The notes: generated from the sequence alone by a model not told the origin. A stretch of 44,518 nucleotides of DNA from Ruminococcaceae bacterium AB4001 (GCA_000621765.1 JHXJ01000028.1:1-44518), one strand, 5' to 3'; positions 1-9,026 are shown, counted from the first letter of the stretch. Numbers and translations are program-made.

Positions 1-1
1 G

Positions 2-196
2 ACTCTGCGTAAGACTGGCTATGAGGTTATGAGAGTACTTAAGAGCCATCAGGCACCCAAAGATTGCACCGTATACAACTACATTCTGAAAAAGGAAGCT
101 GAAGGCAAAAGCAAGAAACAGGCCAAAATAGCTGGCCTGAACAAGTTCCTGCGCATTTACTACGCACGAGTGATGGAGGTTTACCAAGCAGCATAA
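2..196 (+). CDS. IS110-family transposase, C-terminal fragment (cut by window edge)
   Basis: Frame 2 is open from the first base to a TAA at 194-196 and gives 64 residues. The C-terminal run contains KIAGLNKFLRIYYARVMEVY, which I recognise as the tail typical of IS110/IS116/IS902 transposases (DEDD recombinases that act at short target sites guided by a bridge RNA). Only the last part is present because the window starts inside the gene, so the RuvC-like catalytic domain and element ends cannot be judged. Another IS110-type start lies at the far end of the window in the same orientation. Family assignment is by motif memory, not alignment. Confidence 0.8.
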   Translation, partial: TLRKTGYEVMRVLKSHQAPKDCTVYNYILKKEAEGKSKKQAKIAGLNKFLRIYYARVMEVYQAA

Positions 197-217
197 ATCC
201 ATTAATGCTAAAACAAA

Positions 218-237
218 GACCGGATTTGACTCCGGTC
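218..237 (-). terminator. Stem-loop between IS110 fragment and mscL, possible second terminator
   Basis: A perfect 7-bp stem, GACCGGA / TCCGGTC, with a 6-nt loop. On the minus strand it is followed by TTTGTTTTAG, a usable U-rich tail. On the plus strand the tail (TGTTTGCTG) is poorer. It may back up the stronger mscL terminator next to it, or terminate the transposase transcript. Confidence 0.4.
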
Positions 238-258
238 TGTTTGCTGTGCCTAGTTGTT

Positions 259-305
259 TCAAAACAAAAACCTGCCAACAGGCTATTGATTTTTGTTAGC
301 AGGTT
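259..305 (-). terminator. Rho-independent terminator of mscL
   Basis: Arms at 269-280 and 294-305 pair over 12 positions with one C-A mismatch (AACCTGCCAACA against TGTTAGCAGGTT). On the minus strand the stem is followed at once by TTTTTGTTTT. It lies 27 bases past the mscL stop codon. Confidence 0.75.
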
Positions 306-331
306 TGGTTTGCATTAGTTAATTCAGCGGA

Positions 332-769
332 TTACTTTTTCTGTTCCTTGAGGAGATCCTTGATCTCTGTAAGGAGCTTAACTTCATCAGAAGGCTCAGC
401 GGGAGCAGCAGCAGCTTCTTCTTCCTGCTTCTTCTTTCCGAGTGCCACAAGCTTATTCATGCTCTTAATTATGATGAAAAGAACAATTGCAAGGATAAGG
501 AAATTAATGATCTGAGAAATAAAGTGACCGTAATTCAAAGAAATTGTAGCAAGGACTTCCGGATCTGTGCTGGAAGCGAGGCTTGACCACGGAAGAACGA
601 TGGATCCGGCTACTTCAGAACCGCCAAATGAATTGATGAGAGGCTTGATAAAGTCATCTGTCAATGCGCCAACGATACCACCGAAAGCACCACCGATAAT
701 AACACCGACTGCCATGTCTACGACATTGCCCTTAAGTGCGAATTCCTTGAACTCTTTAAGTAAACCCAT
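332..769 (-). CDS. mscL: Large-conductance mechanosensitive channel MscL
   Basis: MscL is a homopentameric inner-membrane channel that opens at high membrane tension and releases solutes on hypo-osmotic shock. The 145-residue product has the family N-terminus (MGLLKEFKEFALKGNVVDMA) followed by the glycine/alanine-rich pore helix TM1 (about residues 16-38, with GVIIGGAFGGIV). A periplasmic loop follows, then TM2 (about 80-102) and a charged cytoplasmic helix with an EEEAAAAPAEP linker. Length matches the family (about 130-150). The start is supported by AGGAGG at 780-785, about ten bases upstream. It is followed by its own terminator and separated by another terminator from the upstream minus-strand gene, so it is probably monocistronic. 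Confidence 0.96.
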   Translation of the reverse strand: MGLLKEFKEFALKGNVVDMAVGVIIGGAFGGIVGALTDDFIKPLINSFGGSEVAGSIVLPWSSLASSTDPEVLATISLNYGHFISQIINFLILAIVLFIIIKSMNKLVALGKKKQEEEAAAAPAEPSDEVKLLTEIKDLLKEQKK

Positions 770-795
770 GTATTTTTCCCTCCTGGTTTTTTGTT

Positions 796-827
796 ATTAA
801 AACCCCGAGCCATAGTATGGCCCGGGG
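796..827 (-). terminator. Terminator of the small P-loop gene
   Basis: CCCCG (803-807) pairs with CGGGG (823-827) and GCCAT pairs with ATGGC inside it, with one A-C mismatch and a 3-nt loop. On the minus strand it runs into TTTTAAT. It sits between the end of the P-loop gene (850) and the start of mscL (769), so the two minus-strand genes are probably separate transcripts. Confidence 0.7.
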
Positions 828-849
828 ATTTTTACGGTTTTAGATTGGA

Positions 850-1257
850 TCAGGCAAATTTCCTTGCTTCTTCAGGGAGGCTGTCGATGTCTCCGCTGTA
901 AAGGATAGTAGCAACAACGGGTGTATCCTGTAAGAATGCGTCAAGCTTCATAAGGAAAGCGCCGAGGCCTTCGGGATCATAGTTATTAGCTACTTTGCAG
1001 ATTGCGTCAACATAGATATGTGTTAAGTCGTAATCTTTGGAGCAGATGCCGCAAATGAAAGCGAGAACCTGGTCAAAACCTTCGATGGGGTATTCCTTCA
1101 TATTTACAAGACGAACTGTGGGCTTAAGAAGCTGGTCTAATCTGTTGCCTCGTTCAAGGCATACGACGTTGCTGTCTGTAGCTGCAACTTCGTTGATGTC
1201 GTCGACGAGCTTTGCTGTTTTGCCCGTGCCCTTAGGTCCTGCAATAAGTTTAATCAT
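850..1257 (-). CDS. Small P-loop NTP-binding protein of unknown function
   Basis: The 135-residue product starts MIKLIAGPKGTGKTAKL, where GPKGTGKT (residues 7-14) is a clear Walker A (P-loop). Hydrophobic strands follow, such as LTHIYVDAIC and TPVVATILYSGD. No clear Walker B acid pair or other domain is visible, and the protein is short for a complete ATPase. I do not recognise a characterised family; it looks like a conserved Clostridia hypothetical. AAAGGAG at 1264-1270 supports the start, and TATAAT on the minus strand (1276-1281) is a possible -10 without a good -35. It is divergent from the rimP operon. Function unassigned. Confidence 0.8.
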   Translation of the reverse strand: MIKLIAGPKGTGKTAKLVDDINEVAATDSNVVCLERGNRLDQLLKPTVRLVNMKEYPIEGFDQVLAFICGICSKDYDLTHIYVDAICKVANNYDPEGLGAFLMKLDAFLQDTPVVATILYSGDIDSLPEEARKFA

Positions 1258-1371
1258 AGAATGTCTCCTTTGGGGATTATATTTCCATTGGATATTTGGA
1301 TATGCTTATTTTACTGTAATTAGCGCGCGAAATGAATATTAAAGTGTAAAATTTCTAAGTCAAATTTCGGT

Positions 1372-1400
1372 TTGCACTATTCTTGCTCTTATGATAAAAT
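1372..1400 (+). promoter_or_regulatory. Predicted sigma-A promoter of the rimP-nusA-infB operon
   Basis: -35 TTGCAC (1372-1377), a 17-bp spacer, and -10 TAAAAT (1395-1400). The start would be near 1407, just before the leader hairpins. This is a consensus match only. Confidence 0.6.
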
Positions 1401-1406
1401 AACCGA

Positions 1407-1457
1407 GTTCATAAAAGAGTTTTTACGAACGGACAGCGTTATGCGTGTCCGTTTTTT
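1407..1457 (+). terminator. Leader hairpin plus terminator-like hairpin ahead of rimP (possible attenuator)
   Basis: Two hairpins fill the short leader. The first pairs 1407-1416 with 1421-1430 (ten positions, one mismatch). The second pairs ACGGACA (1429-1435) with TGTCCGT (1446-1452) and is followed by TTTTT, which is terminator-like. They share bases 1429-1430, so they may compete. The predicted start near 1407 puts both inside the transcript, 20 bases before the rimP start. That position suggests attenuation of the operon, though the second hairpin could simply be a transcription barrier. Confidence 0.55.
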
Positions 1458-1476
1458 GTTGTAAAAGGAGTTAGTT

Positions 1477-1941
1477 TTGGCAAAAAGATCAAGGGTAGCA
1501 CAGGAAGCGTTTGAGCTTGCAGAACCTGTAGTCACCGGTCTGGGTTTTGATCTTGTCGATTGTTCCTACGTAAAAGAAGCCAGAGGCATGGTCCTTACGC
1601 TTTATATCGACAAGCGCGGCGGCATCGGCATCGATGATTGTGAGACAGTAAGCCGTGCGGTTGACCCGGTAATCGATGCTGCAGAAATGATAGATCCCGA
1701 CTTTTTCGAGGTATCCTCACCCGGTCTTACAAGACCTTTGGAGACTGAGAAGGACTACAACCGTTACAGCGGTGAAAAAGTAGACATATCTTTATATAAA
1801 CCTTTGGAAGGCAAGAAGAGCTTTACTGCTGTGATCAAAGGCGCAGAAGACGGTAAGGCAGTGTTTGTGTTTGATAACGGAGAAGAGCTGACTCTAAGTT
1901 TTGAGGATATAGCCAAGGCCGTACGTCATATAGAATTTTAA
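1477..1941 (+). CDS. rimP: Ribosome maturation factor RimP
   Basis: RimP assists assembly of the 30S subunit. The 154-residue product has the two expected parts. The N-terminal domain carries the family blocks LGFDLVDCSYVKEARGMVLTLYIDK, IDDCETVSRAVDPVID and FFEVSSPGLTRPL; the C-terminal SH3-like domain starts near residue 85 (SGEKVDISLYKPLEGKK). Start is TTG at 1477, chosen because AAAAGGAG lies at 1463-1470 with a 6-base spacer; no ATG fits. It is the first gene of the conserved rimP-nusA-rnpM-ylxQ-infB-rbfA order. Confidence 0.95.
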   Translation: MAKRSRVAQEAFELAEPVVTGLGFDLVDCSYVKEARGMVLTLYIDKRGGIGIDDCETVSRAVDPVIDAAEMIDPDFFEVSSPGLTRPLETEKDYNRYSGEKVDISLYKPLEGKKSFTAVIKGAEDGKAVFVFDNGEELTLSFEDIAKAVRHIEF

Positions 1942-1960
1942 GTTTAGGAGGAATATAAAA

Positions 1961-3139
1961 ATGCCGAGAAAGAAGAATGAAGAGGAACCTAAGGATACAA
2001 TAGTAGGTCTGGTTAAGCTCCTCGCAGAAGAAAGAGACATCGATGAGGAAGAAGTATTCCAGGCTATCGAAAGCGGTCTTGTCGCAGCTTACAGACGTGA
2101 GTTCCGTGACAATGACAACAAGGAAGTTATTAAATCCGTTAATGCCGAGATCGACAGAGAGACCGGTGAGATCTATCTGTACAAGCTCGTTGAAGTAGTT
2201 GAAGAAGTATTGGACGAAGCAAACGAGATTTCTTTGGAAGCTGCAAAAGAACAGGATGAGGACGTTGAAGTCGGCGATGAGATCGAGCTCGCTATCGATG
2301 TTGAAGATCTCGGACGTCTTGCTGCAAGCGCTGCAAAGAATGCTATCAACCAGAAGCTCAGAGATGCAGAGAGCCAGAAGATCGAGCATGAATTCTCCGG
2401 AAAGATCGGTGAGATCACATCCGGTACCATCGTCCGTAAGGATGCAAGAAACGTTTATGTAAATATCGGCCGTGCAGAAGCAGTTGTTAAGCACGAAGGC
2501 CAGATCAGGAACAACCGCAACGAGCGTTATGATCAGGACAGGATCATGAAGTTCCTTGTCACAGGTGTTGAGGAAGCTAACGGCAGACCTTCTGTCGTAC
2601 TTTCAAGAACTGACGCAAGACTCGTTACCAAGCTTTTCGAGCTCGAGGTACCTGAGATCAAGGCAGGTGACGTCATCATCAGATCTGTTGCCAGAGAAGC
2701 AGGTTCAAGAACAAAGATCGCTGTTTATTCAAAGGATCCCGATATCGATGCAAAGGGTTCCTGCGTAGGCCAGAGAGGTCAGAGAGTACAGCAGATCATG
2801 AACGAGCTTGCTGAAGAGAAGATCGATATCGTTGACTGGAAGGAAGATCCGGCACTCTTTATCAGTGAAGCTCTGCAGCCTGCAAAGGTCTCAAGAGTTG
2901 ATACTGAGATCACGACAAATGCTAACGGCGAAGTTGAAAGATATGCGAAGGTTATCGTTCCCGATCAGCAGTTCTCACTTGCTATCGGCAAGAGCGGTCA
3001 GAACGTACGTCTTGCAGCAAGACTTACAGGTTTCAAGATCGATATCAAGAAGGAATCTGACGAGAGCGTAGAAGCATCCAAGGCACTTATCGATGACTTT
3101 AAGGTCGTTGATGATGAGAACGGCAAAGAGGATCAGTAA
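1961..3139 (+). CDS. nusA: Transcription termination/antitermination protein NusA
   Basis: NusA binds RNA polymerase and nascent RNA, modulating pausing, intrinsic termination and antitermination. The 392-residue product has the N-terminal polymerase-binding domain (to about residue 130), an S1 domain (about 135-205, with GKIGEITSGTIVRKDARNVY) and KH1 and KH2 modules (about 210-365, with KGSCVGQRGQRVQQI and LAIGKSGQNVRLAARLTG). It ends in a short acidic tail and lacks the extra C-terminal acidic repeats of gamma-proteobacterial NusA, as usual for Bacillota. AGGAGG at 1946-1951 fixes the ATG. If the upstream leader hairpin is an attenuator, NusA is an obvious candidate for autogenous control. 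Confidence 0.97.
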   Translation: MPRKKNEEEPKDTIVGLVKLLAEERDIDEEEVFQAIESGLVAAYRREFRDNDNKEVIKSVNAEIDRETGEIYLYKLVEVVEEVLDEANEISLEAAKEQDEDVEVGDEIELAIDVEDLGRLAASAAKNAINQKLRDAESQKIEHEFSGKIGEITSGTIVRKDARNVYVNIGRAEAVVKHEGQIRNNRNERYDQDRIMKFLVTGVEEANGRPSVVLSRTDARLVTKLFELEVPEIKAGDVIIRSVAREAGSRTKIAVYSKDPDIDAKGSCVGQRGQRVQQIMNELAEEKIDIVDWKEDPALFISEALQPAKVSRVDTEITTNANGEVERYAKVIVPDQQFSLAIGKSGQNVRLAARLTGFKIDIKKESDESVEASKALIDDFKVVDDENGKEDQ

Positions 3140-3150
3140 GAATAACAGTT

Positions 3151-3429
3151 ATGAAGAAAAAGCCGCAAAGAAGTTGTGTATCCTGCAGGACTGTAAGAGA
3201 CAAGAGCGATCTCTTGCGCGTTGTCGTTACACCTGACGGTGACGTTGTATACGATCCTACCGGCAAGCTCGCCGGCAGAGGCGCGTATCTCTGTCCCGAT
3301 GAAGGCTGCATAACTGCTGAGCTTAAAAAGGCAGCAAAGCTTTCCAAGGGTCTTAAAAAGCCTTTGACCGAAGATGAGATAAAAGAATTGGCAAAGTCAC
3401 TTCTTGGGAGCATTGAGAAGAACGGATGA
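3151..3429 (+). CDS. rnpM: RnpM (YlxR family), RNA-binding RNase P modulator
   Basis: This is a 92-residue YlxR-family protein; members bind RNA, and the B. subtilis homologue is reported to bind and modulate RNase P. The family signature is present: RSCVSCR near residue 7, the R-V-V strand, YDPTGKLAGRGAYLC at about 31-45, and a second cysteine in PDEGC. The four cysteines (10, 13, 45, 51) could bind a metal, as in many clostridial members. The ATG has no strong ribosome binding site. The stop overlaps the start of the next gene (ATGA at 3426-3429). Confidence 0.92.
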   Translation: MKKKPQRSCVSCRTVRDKSDLLRVVVTPDGDVVYDPTGKLAGRGAYLCPDEGCITAELKKAAKLSKGLKKPLTEDEIKELAKSLLGSIEKNG

Positions 3430-3758
3430 CAGGCAAAGAAAGAGCATTGGGTTTGATAGGGCTTGCATCACGCGCAGGCAAAGTGGTATCAGGAAGTGAT
3501 GCCGTGACCGGAGCGATCCGCGCCGGTAACGTAAAACTCCTTATTATCACAAAAGACATATCGCGCAATTCTCTGGATAAGATCCTGAAGAGCCTGAACG
3601 GTGCAGATGAGATCACCTGCTACAGCTTTGCGGGATCAGATGAACTGGGAGACGCTTTGGGAAAGCCAAACAGAAATGTTGCGGCAATTACTGATAAGAA
3701 CTTTGCGGAAGGCATTTCCGCCATACTCGAGAATATCAACGAGGAGGAAGATACTTGA
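3426..3758 (+). CDS. ylxQ: L7Ae/L30e-family RNA-binding protein YlxQ
   Basis: A 110-residue protein of the L7Ae/L30e/S12e/Gadd45 family, which binds kink-turn RNAs; the cellular target of YlxQ is not firmly known. Visible features are the N-terminal [20 protein letters not shown] block, the [14 protein letters not shown] strand-helix and the C-terminal [21 protein letters not shown] segment. Its start overlaps the rnpM stop by four bases, implying translational coupling, and its stop overlaps the infB start. The position between rnpM and infB is the standard Bacillota arrangement. Confidence 0.92.
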   Translation: MTGKERALGLIGLASRAGKVVSGSDAVTGAIRAGNVKLLIITKDISRNSLDKILKSLNGADEITCYSFAGSDELGDALGKPNRNVAAITDKNFAEGISAILENINEEEDT

Positions 3759-6583
3759 TGAGTGAAGATAATGAGAACAAGAAGAGCGGTCTGACTGTTG
3801 GTGGTGTATCCGGCAGCAAGAAGATGAGGCTCGGACGCGTACATAAGAAAAAGACTGAAGAACCTGCAGAGGCTCCCGTAGCGGAAGTTAAGGCTGAACC
3901 CGCGGCAGCTCCTGCACCGGCACCTGCTCCGGAAGCAGCAGAGGTTAAGCCCGCAAAGAAGGCTGCGCCTAAGAAGGAAGCAGCTGCGGAAACTGTTGAA
4001 GAAAAGCCTGCTGAAGAGAAGAAGGCGGTAAAGAAGACTGCAGCAAAGACAGCAGCCAAGACTGAAGCTGCTCCCAAGAAAACAGCTGCAAAGAAGACTG
4101 CCGAGAAAAAGGAAGAGGAGCCTAAGGCTGAAGAACCCAAGGCTGAAGCAAAGAAGCCTGCAAAGAAGGCGCCTGCTGCAAAGACTCCCAAGGCTGAACC
4201 CGAGAAGGAAGTTAAGCCTGTAGAAGAACCTGAGAAAAAAGAGCCGGCAGCAGTAAAGGAAGAAAAACCTGAGATCAAGGCAGAAAAGCCCGAGGTAAAA
4301 CCCGAGCCTGTTAAGGAAGAGAAGAAGCCTGAGGTCAAGGAACCTCCCAAGCCGAGACTCTCCTCAGCTGTTATCTCGCTTCCCGATGTTCCTGCAAGAG
4401 GCGAGACCATCAGAAGTTCAACCGTTATCACATATGCCGGCAGAGATAAGAAGAGCCCCGTAAGAGGCGGCGGTTCCGGATTCGGCGGCAACAGAGGCGG
4501 CGGATTCCCGAAGCAGGGCGGCGGCTTTGACAAGGATAAGGACGAGGAAGGTTCACGTCCCCAGTTCAAGAGAGCACCCAAGCCGAGAGCTGAAGCTCCT
4601 ATCGAAGATGCAAAGAAGAGCAGATCTTCTTATGCAGAGAAGAGTGCTTTCGATAAGAAGCACAACAACAGCGACAGAAGAGACGGCGAGAAGAATGCCA
4701 ATGTCGATAAGAGAAAGCAGTCACGCACATCGCAGTTCACAGGACGTGTTAACAGCGACGGTGATTATGATGATTTCTCTTTCAAGAAGAAGAAAAAGAA
4801 GCAGGAGGCTCAGCAGGCAGTTGTTGAGCAGGTGATCACGGAGATCAAGATCCCTGCATTCATTACTGTTAAGGAGTTCGCTGAAGGTATCGGCAAGAAG
4901 AGCTCTGACATCATCATGGCACTGATGAAGCTCGGTGTTATGGCAACCATCAACCAGGAGCTCGATTTCGATACTGCATGCCTCGTTGCAGACAGCTTCG
5001 GCATCAACGCAGAACTCCTCGAGGAGAAGACAGAGGAAGATATCCTCTTCAACGATGAGGATAATCCGGAGAACCTCGAGACAAGACCTCCTGTCGTAGT
5101 TGTCATGGGTCACGTTGACCACGGTAAAACATCACTCCTCGATAAGATCAGATCATCCAATGTTACCGAAGGCGAGGCCGGCGGTATCACACAGAAGATC
5201 GGTGCTTACACTGTAAGACTTAAGGGCCGCCAGATCACATTCCTTGATACTCCTGGTCACGAAGCGTTCACGACGATGAGAGCCAGAGGTGCACAGTTCA
5301 CGGATATCGCTATCCTCGTTGTAGCCGCAGACGACGGTGTAATGCCTCAGACGATCGAAGCTATCAACCACGCCAAGGCTGCAAATACAGAGATCATCGT
5401 TGCTATCAACAAGATCGATAAGCCCGGCGCAAATCCTGACAGAGTTAAGCAGGAGCTTACAAACTACGGACTTATCTGCGAAGAGTGGGGCGGTCAGACC
5501 ATCATGGTGCCTATCTCAGCTAAGCAGGGAACCGGTATCGACGATCTCCTTGAGAACGTTCTCCTCACGGCAGACGTTATGGAACTCAAGGCCGATCCTA
5601 AGGGTCAGGCAAAGGGTGCCGTTATCGAGGCTAAGCTCGATAAGAACAGAGGTCCTGTTGCATCCGTTCTCGTTCAGCGCGGTACATTGAGGCAGGGTGA
5701 TACGGTCGTTTGCGGACCTATCCTCGGTAATGTAAGAGCTATGTATGACGATAAGGGCGCGCCCATCAAGAAGGCAGGTCCTTCCATCCCTGTAGAGATC
5801 CTCGGTTTACCTGAAGTACCTCAGGCAGGTGAGATCCTTTTCGCTGTATCTGACGATAAGACAGCAAGACAGCTTGTTGAGAAGAGAAAGATCAAGCAGA
5901 GAGAAGAACAGCTCCACAGATCTTCCAAGATGAGCCTCGATACTCTTGCACAGCAGATGGCAGCAGGTGATGTTAAGGATCTTAATATCATCATCAAGGC
6001 AGACGTCCAGGGTTCTGTCGAAGCTGTCCAGCAGTCTTTGGAGAAGCTCTCCAACGATGAGGTCAAGATCAAGGTTATCCATGGCGCAGTAGGTGCCATC
6101 AACGAGTCCGATATCGTTCTCGCTGACGTATCCAATGCAATCATCATCGGATTTAACGTAAGACCTTCACAGATGATCATCGACAAGGCAAAAGAGACCG
6201 GCGTAGACATCAGACTCTACAGCGTCATCTATAACGCTATCGAAGATGTTGAGAATGCTATGAAGGGCATGCTCGCTCCCAAGATCGAAGAGGTCATCTG
6301 GGGTCATGCGGAAGTCAGACAGCTCTTCAAGGTCAGCGGTATCGGTACTATCGGCGGCTGCTATGTTACTGACGGTAAGATCCAGAGATCTTCCAACGTA
6401 AGAGTCATCAGAGATGACGTAGTCGTTTATACCGGTGTTCTCGGCTCATTGCAGCATGAGAAGGATTCAGTAAGAGAAGTAGTTTCCGGACATGAATGCG
6501 GTCTTACTGTCGAGAAGTACAACGACATAAAGATCGGTGACGTTATCGAAGCATTCGGTAATGTCGAAGTTAAGAGGGACTGA
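3758..6583 (+). CDS. infB: Translation initiation factor IF-2
   Basis: IF-2 is the GTPase that places initiator tRNA on the 30S subunit and promotes 50S joining. The 941-residue product has a long low-complexity N-terminus rich in K, A, E and P (to about residue 215), a glycine/arginine-rich stretch, then the IF2_N module (about 361-420). The G domain follows with GHVDHGKT (451-458), DTPGHE (497-502) and NKID (551-554), then domains II-IV. ATG at 3758 overlaps the ylxQ stop as TGATG and has GAGGAGG at 3741-3747; TTG at 3755 would also be in frame and is one codon longer. The N-terminal tail is longer and more repetitive than in E. coli; such tails vary widely. Confidence 0.96.
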   Translation: MSEDNENKKSGLTVGGVSGSKKMRLGRVHKKKTEEPAEAPVAEVKAEPAAAPAPAPAPEAAEVKPAKKAAPKKEAAAETVEEKPAEEKKAVKKTAAKTAAKTEAAPKKTAAKKTAEKKEEEPKAEEPKAEAKKPAKKAPAAKTPKAEPEKEVKPVEEPEKKEPAAVKEEKPEIKAEKPEVKPEPVKEEKKPEVKEPPKPRLSSAVISLPDVPARGETIRSSTVITYAGRDKKSPVRGGGSGFGGNRGGGFPKQGGGFDKDKDEEGSRPQFKRAPKPRAEAPIEDAKKSRSSYAEKSAFDKKHNNSDRRDGEKNANVDKRKQSRTSQFTGRVNSDGDYDDFSFKKKKKKQEAQQAVVEQVITEIKIPAFITVKEFAEGIGKKSSDIIMALMKLGVMATINQELDFDTACLVADSFGINAELLEEKTEEDILFNDEDNPENLETRPPVVVVMGHVDHGKTSLLDKIRSSNVTEGEAGGITQKIGAYTVRLKGRQITFLDTPGHEAFTTMRARGAQFTDIAILVVAADDGVMPQTIEAINHAKAANTEIIVAINKIDKPGANPDRVKQELTNYGLICEEWGGQTIMVPISAKQGTGIDDLLENVLLTADVMELKADPKGQAKGAVIEAKLDKNRGPVASVLVQRGTLRQGDTVVCGPILGNVRAMYDDKGAPIKKAGPSIPVEILGLPEVPQAGEILFAVSDDKTARQLVEKRKIKQREEQLHRSSKMSLDTLAQQMAAGDVKDLNIIIKADVQGSVEAVQQSLEKLSNDEVKIKVIHGAVGAINESDIVLADVSNAIIIGFNVRPSQMIIDKAKETGVDIRLYSVIYNAIEDVENAMKGMLAPKIEEVIWGHAEVRQLFKVSGIGTIGGCYVTDGKIQRSSNVRVIRDDVVVYTGVLGSLQHEKDSVREVVSGHECGLTVEKYNDIKIGDVIEAFGNVEVKRD

Positions 6584-6584
6584 A

Positions 6585-6998
6585 ATGAAAAACAGAAGAC
6601 CTGAGATTGTCGGAGATGAGATTCAGAAGATCATCTCCAACATAATCTCAACCAAGTTAAAGGATCCCAGAGTTCCTTTGCTTACATCTGTAACATCCGT
6701 AAAGATGAGCCGCGACCTGTCTCATGCTACGGTGTTCATATCCGTATACGGTGATGAGAAGACGCAGAAGGAAGCAATGGAAGCGATCGAGCATGCAAAA
6801 GGTTTCATCCGTTACGAGACAGTGCAGCAGATCAATCTGAGAGTTGCTCCCGAACTGAGTTTCAAACTTGATAACACGCTTAACGACGCCTTGAGAATGG
6901 AAGCCCTGATCGATAAGACGATCAAGGAAGACGAAGCAAGAAGACTTGCCAGAGAGGAACGCGAAGGCAAAAAAGACGAAGGTCAGGACGAAGAGTAA
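6585..6998 (+). CDS. rbfA: Ribosome-binding factor A
   Basis: RbfA is a small KH-like protein that binds the 30S subunit and helps mature the 16S rRNA 5' end; it matters for cold adaptation in model bacteria. The 137-residue product starts MKNRRPEIVGDEIQKIISNI and contains LKDPRV and SRDLSHATVFISVYGDE, matching the family, with an RLAREEREGKKDEGQDEE charged tail. The frame is open further upstream inside infB, but ATG 6585 is preferred: it lies one base after the infB stop with AGAGGG just before it. It closes the ribosome-assembly part of the operon. Confidence 0.95.
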   Translation: MKNRRPEIVGDEIQKIISNIISTKLKDPRVPLLTSVTSVKMSRDLSHATVFISVYGDEKTQKEAMEAIEHAKGFIRYETVQQINLRVAPELSFKLDNTLNDALRMEALIDKTIKEDEARRLAREEREGKKDEGQDEE

Positions 6999-7023
6999 TT
7001 ACACGTTAGATCGGAGATTATAA

Positions 7024-8091
7024 ATGAGAGAACGCTACGAAGAAGGGAGTGCCAGAAGCGCCCGTAACATCTTAAGCGTTATTGAAAAGACAAAGGCAAA
7101 CGACGAGATGATCCTTGTCTTCCTTCACAGGAGTGTTGACGGGGACTGCGTAGGTTCTGCCTCAGGAATATGCAGTATGGTAAGAGCCTTGGGCGGCAAC
7201 GCTTATGTTGCCATTCCCGAGGCTTTGCCCGAAAATATGAAGTTCCTGAATATCGAAGAGCTGTTCTTCCATCCGGAAGGCGATTCGGATCTGGCTGATG
7301 AATTCAGGACATCAGGAACACTCTGCGGCAAGAAGATCGGAGCAGCTATCGCGACGGACTGTTCGGAAGGTACCAGGATGGGACTTTGCGGAGAACTCTT
7401 CGAATCGATAGAGACGAAGATCATTATCGATCACCATGCATCCGTTACTACCAGACTGGACAATTACTGGATCGATCCCGATGCATCATCCGCATCCGAG
7501 ATGGTGTTCTATGTTGCCCAGCAGGTTTCCCTGATTACCGGCATGGAGATGGAAAAGATCCTTGCTGCCGGCGCAGCGAAAGCAGTACTCGCGGGCATCG
7601 TAACCGATACCGGAAGATTCACTTTCACGAATACACGTCCTGAAACGCTTGAGAGCGCAGGACTTCTGATAGAGCTCGGAGGCAATATTTCCGAAGTCTG
7701 CTACAACCTTTTTGACCGTAAGACAAAGCAGAAGTTCCTTCTGTCGGCTAAGGCCAGATCTGAAGTGCGTTTCTTCTGTGATGACAAGTTTGCCCTTACG
7801 GTCGTTCCTTATTCGCAGTTCGTTGAATACAATGCCGGACCTGACGGAGTCGATGATGTCGTTTCCGCAATGCGTGACATAGACGGCGTTGAGCTCGCTA
7901 TCGTTTTAAGACAGCTCGAGAACGGTGAGATCAGAGGCAATATCAGATCGCAGAATTATTTTGACTGTTCCAAGTTCGCCGAAGGTTTCGGCGGCGGCGG
8001 ACATGTAAGGGCTGCAGGATTCACTGTCAAGGAAGGCGATATTTTCGAGACCGCTGACGAGGTCATTAAGAGGGTAACGGCAACCTTATGA
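7024..8091 (+). CDS. nrnA: DHH/DHHA1 phosphoesterase, NrnA-type nanoRNase / pAp phosphatase
   Basis: NrnA degrades very short RNA oligonucleotides and, in several species, dephosphorylates 3'-phosphoadenosine 5'-phosphate. The 355-residue product shows the DHH metal sites: LHRSVDGDCVGSA (H35, D39, D41), TDCSEG (D112) and IIDHHAS (D136-H137-H138). The C-terminal DHHA1 domain carries GGGGHVRAAGF near residues 323-333. The first motif is slightly divergent (HRSVDGD rather than HxxPDGD) but keeps the metal ligands. GGAG lies about ten bases before the ATG. The stop overlaps truB. Gene order rbfA-nrnA-truB-ribF is common in Bacillota. Confidence 0.93.
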   Translation: MRERYEEGSARSARNILSVIEKTKANDEMILVFLHRSVDGDCVGSASGICSMVRALGGNAYVAIPEALPENMKFLNIEELFFHPEGDSDLADEFRTSGTLCGKKIGAAIATDCSEGTRMGLCGELFESIETKIIIDHHASVTTRLDNYWIDPDASSASEMVFYVAQQVSLITGMEMEKILAAGAAKAVLAGIVTDTGRFTFTNTRPETLESAGLLIELGGNISEVCYNLFDRKTKQKFLLSAKARSEVRFFCDDKFALTVVPYSQFVEYNAGPDGVDDVVSAMRDIDGVELAIVLRQLENGEIRGNIRSQNYFDCSKFAEGFGGGGHVRAAGFTVKEGDIFETADEVIKRVTATL

Positions 8092-9026
8092 TTCAGGACG
8101 GATTTATCCTTGTTGATAAGCCTGAAGGTTGGACTTCTTTTAAGACCGATCGTTTTGTCGGCAATCTTCTCGGGACACGCAAGGTAGGACATCTCGGAAC
8201 GCTCGATCCTTTTGCCACGGGACTTCTTCCTGTGTTTGTCGGCAAAGGGCTGAAATACCTCAGATTCTGTGAAGGCTTTGATAAGGGCTATTCCTGCAGA
8301 TGCATCTTCGGGGCAAGAACGGATACGATGGATAAGACAGGTGAGTTTATCTCAGAAGATTATCCGTCGGATACGGAGATCGATGCTCTTCTGGCAGATG
8401 ATAACAGTGCGCTCCGTCTTGCTTTTGAAAAAGTCAGATCGTCAAAAGAGCAGCTTCCGCCCGCGTATTCAGCCAAGAAGATCGGCGGGAAGAAAGCGTA
8501 TGAACTTGCAAGGAAGGGCGAAGCTCCTGAGTTAAAGCCTGTGCCGGTAACCATCTATTCACTGGACATAGCAAATATCGAAAGACTCGAAAAAGGTCTT
8601 GCAGTCGAGTTCGACTGCATGTGTTCCAAGGGCACTTACATCAGGACGATCTGCTCTGATCTTGGTGATGTAACCGGATTTGGCGCATATGCCGAAGATT
8701 TGAGAAGAACTGTAAACGGACAGTTCAACGTTAAGAATGCTTATACTCCTGATGAACTTGAGGAGATGGCTTCATCAGGCGATTTCTCTTTTGTAAGAGA
8801 CGCGTCTGAGACTGTCAGTTTCCTGCCCGAGATCAAGCTCGATCCAAAGCAGACCAGGGATATTAAGTTTGGAAGAAAGATCGCATTCCCGTTTGAAGTT
8901 GAACTTTCGGATGAGGTCGTCTATTACAGGGCAACAAATGAAGAAAAACTTATTGCTGTCGTATACCCCGCTATGGAGAACGGATCGGTAATGATGCGGA
9001 TAGAGAGGCTGTACGCTCATGATTAA
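8088..9026 (+). CDS. truB: tRNA pseudouridine(55) synthase TruB
   Basis: TruB makes pseudouridine 55 in the T-loop of tRNAs. The 312-residue product starts GFILVDKPEGWTSF and carries the catalytic motif GHLGTLDPFATGLLP with D40 as the expected nucleophile, then GKGLKYL and CSKGTYIRTICSDLG. A C-terminal extension is present, as in many Bacillota. The start ATGA overlaps the nrnA stop. The gene ends inside the ribF start (8-base overlap), so the trio nrnA-truB-ribF is likely co-translated. Confidence 0.96.
   Translation: MIQDGFILVDKPEGWTSFKTDRFVGNLLGTRKVGHLGTLDPFATGLLPVFVGKGLKYLRFCEGFDKGYSCRCIFGARTDTMDKTGEFISEDYPSDTEIDALLADDNSALRLAFEKVRSSKEQLPPAYSAKKIGGKKAYELARKGEAPELKPVPVTIYSLDIANIERLEKGLAVEFDCMCSKGTYIRTICSDLGDVTGFGAYAEDLRRTVNGQFNVKNAYTPDELEEMASSGDFSFVRDASETVSFLPEIKLDPKQTRDIKFGRKIAFPFEVELSDEVVYYRATNEEKLIAVVYPAMENGSVMMRIERLYAHD

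Noticed and set aside
1835..2494. 219-codon minus-strand open frame opposite nusA
   Set aside because: It overlaps clear NusA domains on the other strand and shows no family motif.
3736..4581. 281-codon minus-strand open frame opposite the infB 5' region
   Set aside because: It mirrors the K/A/E/P-rich low-complexity part of infB; the resulting S/G/F-rich protein matches nothing and has no ribosome binding site.
6537..6584. Upstream extension of rbfA into infB
   Set aside because: ATG 6585 has a ribosome binding site and matches the usual RbfA N-terminus; the extension would overlap infB by 47 bases.
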